Positions 55,378 to 64,000 of a DNA stretch of 64,000 nucleotides are shown in pieces. The translations under genes were made by a program, and so were the position numbers. Source of the stretch: Nostoc sp. FACHB-280 (lineage in GTDB: Bacteria; Cyanobacteriota; Cyanobacteriia; Cyanobacteriales; Nostocaceae); the NCBI RefSeq assembly GCF_014697615.1, contig NZ_JACJSD010000026.1:1-64000 (forward strand). The letters are read 5' to 3'. Below the pieces are notes generated by a model. It was not told the DNA's origin, made no database searches, and saw nothing but the letters and a program-made list of their open reading frames with translations. Within the stretch, counting starts at the first letter, position 1, and every line of letters begins with the position of its first letter.

Positions 55378-55539
55378 TTATCGCTTTTTGGGCGATGCGC
55401 GGCGCTGTTCGCGTTTTTCGACTTCCCGAAGACGGCGATCGCGCCAATCTGCCAAGGTTAAGTAGCCAACGCCACCAGTAACTGCGATTAACAGTACTAA
55501 CGCCAGTAATGCCAGAATACTCAGAAATGGACTTTCCAC
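55378..55539 (-). CDS. Small membrane protein downstream of petN
   Basis: A 53-residue protein starting with GTG at 55539, 7 bases after the petN stop; AGGGGA just upstream supports the start. One hydrophobic helix (FLSILALLALVLLIAVTGG) and then a very basic, Arg/Glu-rich tail (DWRDRRLREVEKREQRR). It looks like a single-span, inside-positive small protein. Function unknown; the tight position after petN suggests co-transcription. Confidence 0.7.
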   Translation of the reverse strand: MESPFLSILALLALVLLIAVTGGVGYLTLADWRDRRLREVEKREQRRASPKKR

Positions 55540-55546
55540 GATTCCC

Positions 55547-55636
55547 CTATAGTCCGTTGCGTCCCCAAACTACCATTGCGATCGACCAAGTGAACACAAC
55601 TAACAGTGATACCCATCCCAATGTCAAAATTCCCAT
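55547..55636 (-). CDS. petN: Cytochrome b6f complex subunit PetN
   Basis: A complete 29-residue single-span protein, [20 protein letters not shown]... ending WGRNGL. This matches the highly conserved small PetN (subunit VIII) of the cytochrome b6f complex of oxygenic phototrophs, which stabilises the complex in the thylakoid membrane. ATG at 55636, TAG at 55547. Well below usual length cutoffs and easily missed. Confidence 0.95.
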   Translation of the reverse strand: MGILTLGWVSLLVVFTWSIAMVVWGRNGL

Positions 55637-55763
55637 AGTCTTAAATTTGGCAAATCATTACAAAAGGTCTCTAATATTTATCATACCTGCAACTGGATAC
55701 GAGGAAGTCTGAAGTCTGAATCAGATTCTCCCCACTCCCAACTCCCTACTTCTTATTGAGACA

Positions 55764-56210
55764 ATGAACAGAATTTCCGATCCACTACTAATGGCTGAAC
55801 GCTTAGAGTCTCTCAAAGCCGGGATAATTGGCGGTTTATTGCTGGGTGTTATTTGCTTGATGACAAGTTTACTCAATACTCTGGTGTTGGCAAGATATTT
55901 TGAGATATTGACCAGTTTACAAGTGAAGTGGGATTGGCAGTTGTTGATGAGTTGGGCGATCGCCACTTTCTCTGGTTTACTGTTTGGTGTCACTTATCGC
56001 TATATCATTCGCCAAGACCAAAATCCGCAACTCAAAGCTGGCGGGATGATGGCTTTTGGTTTAGTGCGGGGGTTAGCACAGATAGAACATGACTGGAGTT
56101 TGGCGGGTGTTGTGTTAGCAGGTGAAAGTGTGTTGTGGTTTATTGTAGCTGCGATCGTTTTAGATCAAGCTATTCAATTAGGCTGGGTTAAAGCTTTTTC
56201 ATCTACGTAA
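55764..56210 (+). CDS. Conserved-looking cyanobacterial membrane protein
   Basis: A 148-residue protein with four hydrophobic segments (near residues 20-43, 60-80, 92-105 weakly, and 113-135). LKAGIIGGLLLGVICLMTSLLN and GLLFGVTYRYIIRQD are the clearest. RQDQNPQLKAGGMMAFGLVRGLAQIE lies between spans. No family name can be given; it stands divergent from petN. Confidence 0.7.
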   Translation: MNRISDPLLMAERLESLKAGIIGGLLLGVICLMTSLLNTLVLARYFEILTSLQVKWDWQLLMSWAIATFSGLLFGVTYRYIIRQDQNPQLKAGGMMAFGLVRGLAQIEHDWSLAGVVLAGESVLWFIVAAIVLDQAIQLGWVKAFSST

Positions 56211-56924
56211 AGATATCCAACATTTATGAGCCAAATTTTGTTCATACGCGCTACCTCAGCGTTTACCAGGAAGAATCTTGTAAGTTTATGAATTTTTCAC
56301 TTAACTCATGAGTTACAACAGCTAAAAAGTAACTCTTTTTCTTGATTGCGAGTTAAAAATCGCATCTACGGTTATTAACTAGTTATATTTTTTAAGCTAA
56401 TTCCTATATTTTTATATACAAATAATTGTGCTGTTTAACTTTATTTAAAAGATATTTTTCTAACATTTAACATGGAATATTTGCGTTAATTCAACTAGCT
56501 AAACCAAGTCTGATATTTGAGAATGAGCTGATTTTACTCATGTTTGAGTCAGTTATCTAAGTATTGTTATTTACTTGGGTTAGCTCAAACTGGCAGCAAT
56601 ATATTTTTCTAGTGTAATACTAGCATTATTTATCACTATCAGTATATTGAAATTTAAATTATTCTTGGCTGTAGCAAAACTTTTACTAGTAGCTTCTAAT
56701 GAAGATTTATCGAGAGTATTGACTATTGCTTTTGAATTATTTACGCTCAAAAAATATTTTTATTGAATCAATAGATTTATAAGTGTCAAAAACTCTACCA
56801 AAATAAGTAACATAATTTGATTTCCTGTTTGATAAAAATCAAAAATTTTTGTGATCACTAAAAATATTCCTGGATTTTATTCTAGTGAATCGATTAAATA
56901 AGTAAATATTTCGTAGAGGCTAAA
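56211..56924. other. Long AT-rich leader upstream of the Wzc-like gene
   Basis: 714 bases with no accepted gene. It includes a small TAACTCATGAGTTA palindrome near 56300. Long untranslated or regulatory sequence before exopolysaccharide genes is common, but no JUMPstart-like element was seen. Confidence 0.5.
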
Positions 56925-59102
56925 ATGATTTTTAATCAACAGCAAGTTACTCTAAACTTACCATTTCAAAAATTTAATATTAAACAAGTTTCTGCTATTT
57001 TGCGTCGTCGTCGCTATTTAGTATTAGGTGTTTCTTGTGCGGTGATGTCTGTAATTAGTGTAGTTGCTATTAATACTAAAACTAATTACCAAAGTTCTAT
57101 GCAATTGCTTGTGACTGCTGATGCAAATGCAGGAACCACAGGTAGTAGGATGATGGATTTTGCTGGTAGTGAGATTGTGGGATTAAATTCATCAGTTTTA
57201 GACTACACAGCACAGATGAAAATGCTTTTGAGTCCCCAACTCATTGCAGAAGCTGTATCTTTACTTAAGGCAGAATATCCAGATATTACCATCGAAGATA
57301 TTAATGGCAAGCAAGCAAAGCTTTCTATCACCAAATTAGATGAAAAAATCATCTCTAATAATCAGCCTTTACAAATATTAGAAGTGACCTTCAGTGATGA
57401 AGATCCGGTGAAAAGCCAGAAAGTTCTACAAGCACTACAGCAAGTTTATCAAAATTATCAGATCCAACAGCAAAAAGAGCGTTTAAATAAAGGTCTGGCT
57501 TTTATTAATGCTCGTATCCCGCAAATGAAAAAAGAGGTGAATCAAGCGGAAAAAAATTTAGAGCATTTTCGCCGGAAACATAATCTACTTGACCCAGAAG
57601 TACAAAGCAAAATTTTGATTGAATCTTTGGCAACGGTACAACAGCAACTACAAATCACCCGCGCCCAAATTCAAGATGTCCAAGCCCGCTATAATAACTT
57701 ACAACAAGAAGTTGCGACTTCATCACACAAAGCCAGAATAGCGGCTCGGTTAAATCAATCAAGTAGTTACCAAACACTCTTGGATGATTTTAAAAAGACG
57801 GAACTTGCTTTAGCTAAAGAGCAGAAACGTTATACCAATGAGTCTCCTATAATCCAACAACTGAAAGAACAACGCCAGAATCAGTTGCTGCTTTTAAAAA
57901 GAGAATCAAATCAATTATTAACAGACATCAAGCAATCTACTGATAGCGCAGCACAAACCGATGGTGCTGATCCGCAATTATTACAAGAGTTAATTCAAGT
58001 CCAAACCACAGCTTTAGGGCTAGTCGCCAATGAAAAGAGTTTAGCTGAAACCGAACAAAAACTCAGATTTGAATTTAGTCAATACCCCAGTTTATTGGCA
58101 CAATATAACCGTTTATTGCCAGAAGTACAGGCTAAACGTAAGCAGCTTGAACAACTATTACAAGCACAGCAATCTTTGGGTTTGAAAATTGCCCAAGGTG
58201 GTTTGGCATGGGAGGTATTAGAAGAACCAAGTTTAGGTAAACTCATAGGAATTAACAGATTATCACTGTTGTTAGGAGGTGTCGTACTGAGTCCAATTTT
58301 AGGAATTGCGATCGCCTTAAGTTGGGGAATGTTTACCCGCACCATTTATTCCACAAAAGAATTACAGCAGTCCACCAATTTACGGTTACTAGGTTCTGTA
58401 CCGAAACTAGCACCCAGAGGATTGACAAAATGGCTACCAAATCTTTCAGGTCATAAACAACGCAACATTGCTTCTAATTTTACCGAAACTGACAGTTGGT
58501 TGCCTTGTCATGAAACCTTAGATATTCTCTATCAAAATCTGCAAATATCTAAGTCTCCTTTGCCTTTTAAATCTTTGATGTTTACTTCTGCTTTATCAGG
58601 TGAAGGAAAGACAACTGTTTTACTTGGATTGGCGGCTAGTGCAGCAAGAATGCACCGACGCATTCTCTTAATTGATGCCAATTTGCGGTATCCCCATTTA
58701 CATAAAATGCTGCAATTATCTAATGATTGGGGTTTATCTTTATTATTGCTGGATGAAACAAGCAATCACATTCATAATTACATCCAGCCAGTTCACCCGT
58801 TAATTGATGTTTTGACTGCTGGGCCAAAACCAGATGATACTATCAGATTACTGAGTTCTCAGCGGATGAAAGAACTGATCAAGCGATTTGAGCAAAGCTA
58901 TGACTTAGTGTTAGTTGATGCACCACCAATTTTAGGTACAGCCGATGCGAGAATTTTAGCTGGATATTGCCATGAAATTGTTATGGTAGGGCGAATGGGT
59001 CAACTAACTCAAGGTGATTTAATGCAAGCTCAAGAAATTTTGAGCCATTTAAATTTAATTGGTATTATCGCTAATGGCGTAAGGAGCCATCAGCAGGTTT
59101 AA
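56925..59102 (+). CDS. Wzc/GumC-type exopolysaccharide chain-length regulator with CpsD-like ATPase
   Basis: A 725-residue fusion. Residues about 10-80 and 440-475 are two membrane spans bracketing a periplasmic Wzz domain with a long coiled coil (about 180-420). The cytoplasmic BY-kinase-like ATPase (about 535-720) has Walker A SALSGEGKTTVLLGL, Walker A' ILLIDANLRYPHLH and Walker B YDLVLVDAPPILGTADARIL. Unlike classical BY-kinases it ends NGVRSHQQV and lacks the C-terminal tyrosine cluster, so autophosphorylation there is unlikely. AGAGG lies 7 bases before the ATG. Confidence 0.9.
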   Translation: MIFNQQQVTLNLPFQKFNIKQVSAILRRRRYLVLGVSCAVMSVISVVAINTKTNYQSSMQLLVTADANAGTTGSRMMDFAGSEIVGLNSSVLDYTAQMKMLLSPQLIAEAVSLLKAEYPDITIEDINGKQAKLSITKLDEKIISNNQPLQILEVTFSDEDPVKSQKVLQALQQVYQNYQIQQQKERLNKGLAFINARIPQMKKEVNQAEKNLEHFRRKHNLLDPEVQSKILIESLATVQQQLQITRAQIQDVQARYNNLQQEVATSSHKARIAARLNQSSSYQTLLDDFKKTELALAKEQKRYTNESPIIQQLKEQRQNQLLLLKRESNQLLTDIKQSTDSAAQTDGADPQLLQELIQVQTTALGLVANEKSLAETEQKLRFEFSQYPSLLAQYNRLLPEVQAKRKQLEQLLQAQQSLGLKIAQGGLAWEVLEEPSLGKLIGINRLSLLLGGVVLSPILGIAIALSWGMFTRTIYSTKELQQSTNLRLLGSVPKLAPRGLTKWLPNLSGHKQRNIASNFTETDSWLPCHETLDILYQNLQISKSPLPFKSLMFTSALSGEGKTTVLLGLAASAARMHRRILLIDANLRYPHLHKMLQLSNDWGLSLLLLDETSNHIHNYIQPVHPLIDVLTAGPKPDDTIRLLSSQRMKELIKRFEQSYDLVLVDAPPILGTADARILAGYCHEIVMVGRMGQLTQGDLMQAQEILSHLNLIGIIANGVRSHQQV

Positions 59103-59174
59103 TTGTAGTCATTTACCATGAATTTTCTGCCTTGTGCTTTTTTGGTTGCCCACTAAAAATACATTGCATAATTG

Positions 59175-59196
59175 ATAGGAGGCGGCAACCTCCTAT
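59175..59196. repeat. Hairpin ATAGGAGG CGGCAA CCTCCTAT
   Basis: A perfect 8-bp stem with a 6-base loop between the Wzc-like gene and the SpoIID gene. There is no T-tract, so termination is weak at best. The AGGAGG inside the stem looks like a sequestered ribosome binding site, but the next start codon is 67 bases away. Confidence 0.6.
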
Positions 59197-59262
59197 GTTG
59201 GAGAACTGTCTCATCTTGAGTGGTAGATGCCAAGAGCGTCAAGCAGATACTAGTGTGATTAG

Positions 59263-60417
59263 ATGATCAGCATGAAATTCCAACTGTTTTTAGGATCTTT
59301 GTTTTCTCAGGTTAAATTCCGGCATTGGTGGATGGGTATCCTCTTGTGGATTGCTTTGGTTGCGCCTGCTCAAGCATCGGTGATTTTACGCGTGGCGATT
59401 GAGAGGGGAGTTAATCAAGTCAAGGTCGGTAGTTCTACGGCAGCTTTAGTTAAAGATAGTACCGGAAAGACTCTAGGACAATTGCCAGCGATGAGTGCCT
59501 ATTACGCCCAGTCAGTTCCGGGAGGAGTGGCTTTAGATAAGTGGCAATCTGGTTTGTTTTGGATTGAGCCAACGGGTAAAGGATTTGTATATATTGGCGA
59601 TCGCTGGTATCGCGGCAGAACCTTGGTTGTCCCCACAGAAAAAGGTTTAACGGCGGTTAATTGGGTGGATGCGGAAGAATATCTCTACAGTGTGATTGGC
59701 GGTGAAATGGATACTAGCTGGCCGCAGGAAGCACTGAAAGCCCAAGCGATCGCAGCTCGTACCTACGCTCTCTACGAACGGGAAAAACAACGCAATAACC
59801 CCATCTACGATTTAGGTGATAGTCCTGATCGCTGGCAAATTTATCAAGGAGTCAAGAGTGAGTCTCCTTCTACTTACGCAGCCGTTGATGGTACGGCGGG
59901 ACAAGTCCTAACTTATAACAACAAAATTATTCTCTCTGTTTTCCATGCTTGTTCGGGCGGACATACCGAAAATGTGGAAGATGTCTGGGGAAATACTTTG
60001 CCTTACCTGCGGGCTGTGCAAGACTACGATCAAGATGTCAAAGAATGCAATTGGGTTAAAACTTTCTCCCCTGGGGAAATTAGCGCCAGAATTTCTGGTG
60101 TCGGCAATGTTAAGGACATCATTCCCGAAAAATACTCGCCTTTCCGCAGTGTCAAAGCCTTAAAAATTGTCGGTGATAAAGGTACAAAAGTCTTAGAAGG
60201 TGAGGCAGTACGTACTGCACTGAAGCTGAGAAGTACCCGTTTTAATGTCAGTAAAAGTGCAGATGGCAGTTTTGTGCTGCAAGGCTTAGGTTATGGCCAT
60301 GCTTTAGGAATGAGCCAATGGGGCGCATACAACCTAGCTCGACGCGGCATTAATCACCTGCAAATTTTAGGTCATTATTATCAAGGTGTAGCCCTTACAC
60401 CGATTAAAGCGAAGTAA
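59263..60417 (+). CDS. SpoIID/LytB-domain protein
   Basis: A 384-residue exported protein; the start is ATG 59263 or 59272. A signal peptide or anchor is present (WWMGILLWIALVAPAQAS, with likely cleavage after AQA near residue 38). The SpoIID domain (about 130-380) has YLYSVIGGEMDTSWPQEALKAQAIAARTYAL, VFHACSGGHTENVEDVWG and LQGLGYGHALGMSQWGAYNLA. SpoIID enzymes are lytic transglycosylases that cut denuded peptidoglycan; in a non-sporulating cyanobacterium it probably remodels the wall, for example at septa. It follows the Wzc-like gene. Confidence 0.9.
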   Translation: MISMKFQLFLGSLFSQVKFRHWWMGILLWIALVAPAQASVILRVAIERGVNQVKVGSSTAALVKDSTGKTLGQLPAMSAYYAQSVPGGVALDKWQSGLFWIEPTGKGFVYIGDRWYRGRTLVVPTEKGLTAVNWVDAEEYLYSVIGGEMDTSWPQEALKAQAIAARTYALYEREKQRNNPIYDLGDSPDRWQIYQGVKSESPSTYAAVDGTAGQVLTYNNKIILSVFHACSGGHTENVEDVWGNTLPYLRAVQDYDQDVKECNWVKTFSPGEISARISGVGNVKDIIPEKYSPFRSVKALKIVGDKGTKVLEGEAVRTALKLRSTRFNVSKSADGSFVLQGLGYGHALGMSQWGAYNLARRGINHLQILGHYYQGVALTPIKAK

Positions 60418-60423
60418 GGAGAA

Positions 60424-60470
60424 AGTATGAAGTGTGAAGTCTATGAAATTTATCCTTCACACTTCATCAA
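60424..60470. repeat. AAGTATGAAGTGTGAAG repeat and inverted copy
   Basis: AGTATGAAGTGTGAAG faces CTTCACACTTCAT across about 17 bases, between convergent genes. Relative of the elements at about 3040 and 11104. Possible bidirectional terminator. Confidence 0.65.
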
Positions 60471-61769
60471 TTATTCTCCCCTTTGCAGACGCTTTTGCCA
60501 TTCTGCTTCGATTTGGTCAGAGTTCTGAATTTCCTGTTCTAGTAAGTCGGTTTCGGTGGTGTAGACTAAATCTTTGTTTTCAATGATTTTTTCAGTGGCA
60601 AACTGTTGGGCAAAGTCAATTTTTTGCTGTAACTTAGCATCTGGATTAGTTAATAGTCTGGCGCGAGATAAGCGATCGCGGTTACGTGCTGTAATTTTCT
60701 GATTGCGCCACTGAATCCAGAAATACCTTACTAGTGGGACACCCAAAAATCCTATACCGTAAGCCAACAGCAGCCAATAAATTCCTTGGACAAAAGCAAC
60801 TAATCCGCCTAATTGTGCAGCCGCAATCCCATCTCTGATTAAATTTCCGAGGATTAAAGCGCCTACAAAATTGAGGACTCCTAAGCCAGTACTCAACATA
60901 ATTTGTCCAGAATCAGCTTGACTAAAACGCCAAGGTGATTCTTCTAAATAAGGTTGTACTGACTGACGATTTTTTTGACTGGCTTGAACTTGTAATTCGG
61001 GAAAATAATAAACGATTTCCCCTTGGGAACTAACTTTTGGTTCCCCGTTAAAGCGCAACAGTACAGGCAGCATATAATCTTCGTACTCTTGTCTATAACT
61101 GAGGCCAAGGTCATCTAAATATGGCGCAATTTGTTCTGCTACCACTGCACCACCCTGACGGCGAATGACAGTAGCTATTTCTTGCCAGCGACGTTCTTCT
61201 AATTTGGCATTAGGATTACCATCACCAAATAAAAAGGAAAACACCGCTTCAAAGAAATTCATCTCACTACCTCTACCTTGACGGCTGTTTTGTCGCCTTT
61301 GTTGGTAGGAAGTATCGTAGTAGTTGGGACTAAAATACCAAAATAAATCGGGGAAAAAGAAGAAGCCGCCGCCGCGATCGCTACTACCTCGATTGTTATC
61401 GCGATCGGAATTAGCCGCAGTAATAATTATAATGATGCTAATAGTAATTAACGCGATCGAAACAACTAAAAATATCCCGAAAGAAATGCGAATTAGGTAG
61501 AAAAGAACTTGCCAAATTTTTTGCCACCATTCTTGCAAACGTAACTGAAAATATTTATTCCGTAAAATTGCCCTAAAATTCTGCGGAAATAGGTAAACAA
61601 TATCACCTGTTTCCGCTACTTGCAAATGTCCACCAGCATCAGTAGCTAAAGCCAGTAAACCTTGATTGGCTTCTGCAATTTTTAAGCCTGCTTGGGTGGC
61701 AACATCACCAATGGTAACTCGATAACCCAGTTGCTCCACAGCATTCATGATCGCTGGATTGGGAGCCAT
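60471..61769 (-). CDS. Conserved-looking cyanobacterial membrane protein, repeated N- and mid-domains
   Basis: A 432-residue protein. Two segments of similar pattern end in YLFPQNFR (about residue 60) and IVYYFPELQVQA (about residue 255), suggesting a duplicated winged-helix-like domain. Between them lie a hydrophobic span (IRISFGIFLVVSIALITISIIIIIT) and a Gly/Arg/Ser-rich, Phe-rich loop (SSDRGGGFFFFPDLFWYFSPNYY). Two further spans lie near 295-315 and 320-345. The C-terminus is a charged coiled coil. No function assigned. Confidence 0.7.
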   Translation of the reverse strand: MAPNPAIMNAVEQLGYRVTIGDVATQAGLKIAEANQGLLALATDAGGHLQVAETGDIVYLFPQNFRAILRNKYFQLRLQEWWQKIWQVLFYLIRISFGIFLVVSIALITISIIIIITAANSDRDNNRGSSDRGGGFFFFPDLFWYFSPNYYDTSYQQRRQNSRQGRGSEMNFFEAVFSFLFGDGNPNAKLEERRWQEIATVIRRQGGAVVAEQIAPYLDDLGLSYRQEYEDYMLPVLLRFNGEPKVSSQGEIVYYFPELQVQASQKNRQSVQPYLEESPWRFSQADSGQIMLSTGLGVLNFVGALILGNLIRDGIAAAQLGGLVAFVQGIYWLLLAYGIGFLGVPLVRYFWIQWRNQKITARNRDRLSRARLLTNPDAKLQQKIDFAQQFATEKIIENKDLVYTTETDLLEQEIQNSDQIEAEWQKRLQRGE

Positions 61770-61984
61770 CGCTCTCCCCTCCTGTTTTAATTGACTCTAT
61801 CTTTCTCTAGTATAAAGTTTTATTTTGGGAGACTTGGAGAAGTGCTGATTAACTGCTGGTGAAGTCACATAATCAACAACAAGAATAATTAATTTTTCAA
61901 TCTCAAATATATTAATCGCCACTTTCACCATGTTAAAATTATTTGCCTTGGCTTGGTTAATCAGCAAATTTTCTGTCCTCAAAT

Positions 61985-62464
61985 ATGGTTCAGTACACTC
62001 TCGCCCAAAGCCCAGAAATTATCCTTTCCGTTCCTGGCAAAGATTCTGCTAAAGCTCGTGATAAAGCAATGGATCAGTTGATGGAACTGATGGATGCCGG
62101 TAAACTCCCTACGGAATTAGAAGAAGGATTCGGCCCACAACAATTAATTGAGGTCAAAGAATCAACCAGTGACCATAACAACAGTGAAGATGCCATTACT
62201 CAAGCAGTCCAAGTGTTAAGTAATTTAGCGACACTCAAGTTGAAAGTACAAGAATCTCGCACGGAAGCCTTAGAACTTCGCAAAGCTGTTGATATTTTGT
62301 TCTCGGATAACACTGTCACCGAAGAAGAAATTACACGTCTGAAAGAAGGTTTTAAAGTTCTCAAAAATTTCGCTCAAGCAAATCTGCGTTACCAAGAAGC
62401 ACGCGCTAAAGCAGAACAGGCACGACAAGTTTTAGACCAAGCCTTAAAATCGCCGGACGCGTAA
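61985..62464 (+). CDS. Soluble hypothetical protein
   Basis: A 159-residue acidic, mostly helical protein. Residues 1-55 have alternating strand-helix character (ILSVPGKDSAKARDKAMDQLMELMDAG), and the rest is helical with TLKLKVQESRTEALELRKAVDILF and FAQANLRYQEARAKAEQARQVLDQAL. No family name recognised. It is divergent from the 432-residue membrane protein and convergent with the second Wzc-like gene. Confidence 0.7.
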   Translation: MVQYTLAQSPEIILSVPGKDSAKARDKAMDQLMELMDAGKLPTELEEGFGPQQLIEVKESTSDHNNSEDAITQAVQVLSNLATLKLKVQESRTEALELRKAVDILFSDNTVTEEEITRLKEGFKVLKNFAQANLRYQEARAKAEQARQVLDQALKSPDA

Positions 62465-62518
62465 ATATTTTTTACTGTAGGTTGACAAGTTGAAGCTGTC
62501 ATTGATCATTAATTATTA

Positions 62519-62554
62519 GTCCTTTGTCAATACCAATGACTAATGACAAAGGAC
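62519..62554. terminator. Bidirectional terminator-like hairpin
   Basis: An 11-bp perfect stem GTCCTTTGTCA / TGACAAAGGAC with a 14-base loop, between convergent genes. The inner part matches the ATGACAAATGAC repeat seen between pilB and pilT. Confidence 0.7.
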
Positions 62555-62571
62555 GAAAGATAACCTTTACT

Positions 62572-64000
62572 TTAGCGTCGTCTGATGCCTCTAAAAACAG
62601 AGTTAGCTTGTTCGTCGCTATTTGGTGTTTCTACTTCGACAATTTCAGCACTGGTACTCTTTTTGTAATATTGCTGATAATAGTCATGGGAAACAGGTGT
62701 GGAATCTTTTGATTTGTTGGCAATCATCCCTAACAGGGGTGTACCAGAGATTTGAATTTCTTCTAATACTTGCTTGAGAGCAGTACGTTTCAAATGACCC
62801 AAACCAGCTACCATGACAATCCCATTGGTGTTAGATGCTAACAGGTACGCATCAGCAAACCCTAGCAATGGGGGAGTGTCATAAATTACTAAATCAAAGC
62901 TACTTTGCAGTTCGTTCATTAAATCCTGCATTTTCTTAGAAGCCAGTAACCTAACGGAATCGGGAGGTGTTGGCCCCGCAGTCATAACAAATAGATTATC
63001 TTCTACTGGCGATCGCTCAATCACATTTTCCCAATCTAAATCTTGGGCAATGACATCAGTCAAACCCTGAACATTCAGTACACCCAGACGTTGATGCAAA
63101 CTAGGACAACGCAGGTTAGAATCTACCAGCAACACTCTCTGCCCCATTGCCGCAGCGGCCTGTGCTAAATGTACAGCTACCGTAGATTTCCCATCTCCCT
63201 GGCCAGCAGAACTAATTACCAAAGAGCGAATCGGGTCATCGGAACCCAATAACATGATATTGGTGTAGAGCGATCGGAAAATCTCAAAGAAAGAAGCCCG
63301 ATTCGTTTGTTGTAAGCCTCTAGATAAAGCTGATTGTGGTGCTGCTTCTAATTCTTTTCTTAAAGGTACAATTCCCAGTAATGGCAACTTAGTACTGTTC
63401 TTCAACTCTTGAACCGTGTAGAAAATATTACTCAATTTATCAACAATTAAAGCTGCCCCTATACCCAACACCAATCCTAAAACTCCACCAATTGCTAAGT
63501 TAAATTTGGCACTGTTAGAGATTGCACTTGGTTTATTAACTGCCGCTAATTTTGGATCAAGTAATCGCCAAGGTTGTTGTTTTTGAGATTTTTCAATTTC
63601 TAGTGCTTGTTGTTTAGTAGTAAATTGCGTTAAAGAACTGTTAGCAATTTCTAATTGTTGTTGAATATTGGTATAGGTACGAGTCAGAGTAGCTAAGTAT
63701 CTTACGTCGTTATTCAGAGTTTTGATTTTGTCATATAAAAACTGGTCACGAGCAGAAACCGAGCGGATTTGGCTTTGCAACTCTCTTTGCAGACGCATTT
63801 CCTCCCCAGCCAACAAAGGCAACAAATAAGCTTTCCTATCTCTTAGAGTCAGCATAGCTGGATTGTCTGGTGTATATATTGCTGCCTTTTGAGCGATTTC
63901 AATATCAACGGTTTGGATTTGATCTAGTATCTTTTGATAACGTCCATTTTCACTCAGTAAAGAATTACCTGCCCTTTCACCAGGGTTTCTGGCTAATTCT
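62572..64000 (-). CDS. Wzc-like polysaccharide tyrosine autokinase, 5' end outside the window
   Basis: Partial: 475 residues are visible and the frame stays open to the edge of the window, so the N-terminal Wzz half is missing; the ATG at 63855 is internal. Visible parts are the coiled coil, a membrane span (FNLAIGGVLGLVLGIGAALIVD), then the kinase with Walker A SAGQGDGKSTVAVHLA, Walker A' VLLVDSNLRCPSLH and Walker B FDLVIYDTPPLLGFADAYLLA. The C-terminal tail contains a tyrosine cluster (DYYQQYYKK), the usual autophosphorylation site of BY-kinases. It regulates export of exopolysaccharide. Confidence 0.92.
   Translation of the reverse strand, partial: ELARNPGERAGNSLLSENGRYQKILDQIQTVDIEIAQKAAIYTPDNPAMLTLRDRKAYLLPLLAGEEMRLQRELQSQIRSVSARDQFLYDKIKTLNNDVRYLATLTRTYTNIQQQLEIANSSLTQFTTKQQALEIEKSQKQQPWRLLDPKLAAVNKPSAISNSAKFNLAIGGVLGLVLGIGAALIVDKLSNIFYTVQELKNSTKLPLLGIVPLRKELEAAPQSALSRGLQQTNRASFFEIFRSLYTNIMLLGSDDPIRSLVISSAGQGDGKSTVAVHLAQAAAAMGQRVLLVDSNLRCPSLHQRLGVLNVQGLTDVIAQDLDWENVIERSPVEDNLFVMTAGPTPPDSVRLLASKKMQDLMNELQSSFDLVIYDTPPLLGFADAYLLASNTNGIVMVAGLGHLKRTALKQVLEEIQISGTPLLGMIANKSKDSTPVSHDYYQQYYKKSTSAEIVEVETPNSDEQANSVFRGIRRR

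Noticed and set aside
59175-59196. Translational-control hairpin hiding a ribosome binding site of the SpoIID gene
   Set aside because: The AGGAGG lies 80 or so bases from the start codon, too far to act as its ribosome binding site.

Overview
The window looks like a piece of chromosome from a filamentous, heterocyst-type cyanobacterium (Nostocales, Nostoc/Calothrix-like). The evidence is the very frequent HIP1 octamer GCGATCGC inside genes, a 29-residue petN for the cytochrome b6f complex, a CRR6-type NDH-1 assembly factor, a Mo-nitrogenase C-terminal-domain protein, a cyanobacteriochrome-like sensor kinase, and many short tandem repeats (7- and 9-base units) between genes. I see no transposase, phage structural gene, rRNA or CRISPR array.

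Layout. 1-6141 (minus strand) is a chaperone operon: grpE, dnaK, dnaJ, then a TusA-like protein and the ribosome-assembly GTPase rsgA, the last three overlapping by 1-4 bases. Divergent from it, 6551-11716 holds the type IV pilus motor genes pilB, pilT and pilC and an unassigned follower. The 409-base divergent region carries an insertion-like element flanked by 11-base direct repeats. 11790-15405 has a saccharopine-dehydrogenase-like oxidoreductase, a ParD/ParE toxin-antitoxin pair, two Uma2 nuclease-fold genes and a CYTH phosphatase-like gene. 15434-21688 has a CBS-PAS-histidine kinase-receiver hybrid, a small ABM-fold protein, a photolyase and a GlsB-type membrane protein. 22095-29974 is housekeeping and small hypotheticals: a DUF5872-like protein, pyrE, a tRNA with CAU anticodon that I read as the lysidine-type tRNA-Ile2, a CNNM/CorC-type membrane protein, queC, a Gfo/Idh/MocA oxidoreductase and a DedA protein.

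30199-35944 is the most unusual stretch: a chromosomal actin-like ParM homologue followed 5 bases later by a protein with a ribbon-helix-helix-like N-terminus and a coiled coil (possible ParR-type adaptor), a 50-residue membrane protein missed by a 60-codon cutoff, an NB-ARC/TPR STAND ATPase, a 21-base tandem repeat array, and a DUF433/PIN-like toxin-antitoxin pair. 36227-49738 returns to metabolism and stress: phosphohexomutase, rdgB, crr6, a GT-C-like membrane protein, an EAL phosphodiesterase with a broken GGDEF, a DEDDh exonuclease, a radical SAM protein, two convergent pirins, dps and an aldo/keto reductase. 49821-55636 carries an RluA-family protein with an in-frame collagen-like repeat, a four-GAF kinase whose first GAF has both cyanobacteriochrome cysteines, and petN. 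55764-64000 holds membrane and envelope genes, including two Wzc-like exopolysaccharide kinases (the second runs off the end of the window) and a SpoIID-domain protein.

The strongest candidates for something not well described are the ParM/RHH pair, the multi-GAF photoreceptor kinase, and the spread of a 9-base intergenic repeat into a coding sequence where it encodes Gly-Asp-Lys/Arg triplets. All functional calls are from reading the sequence; no database search was run.
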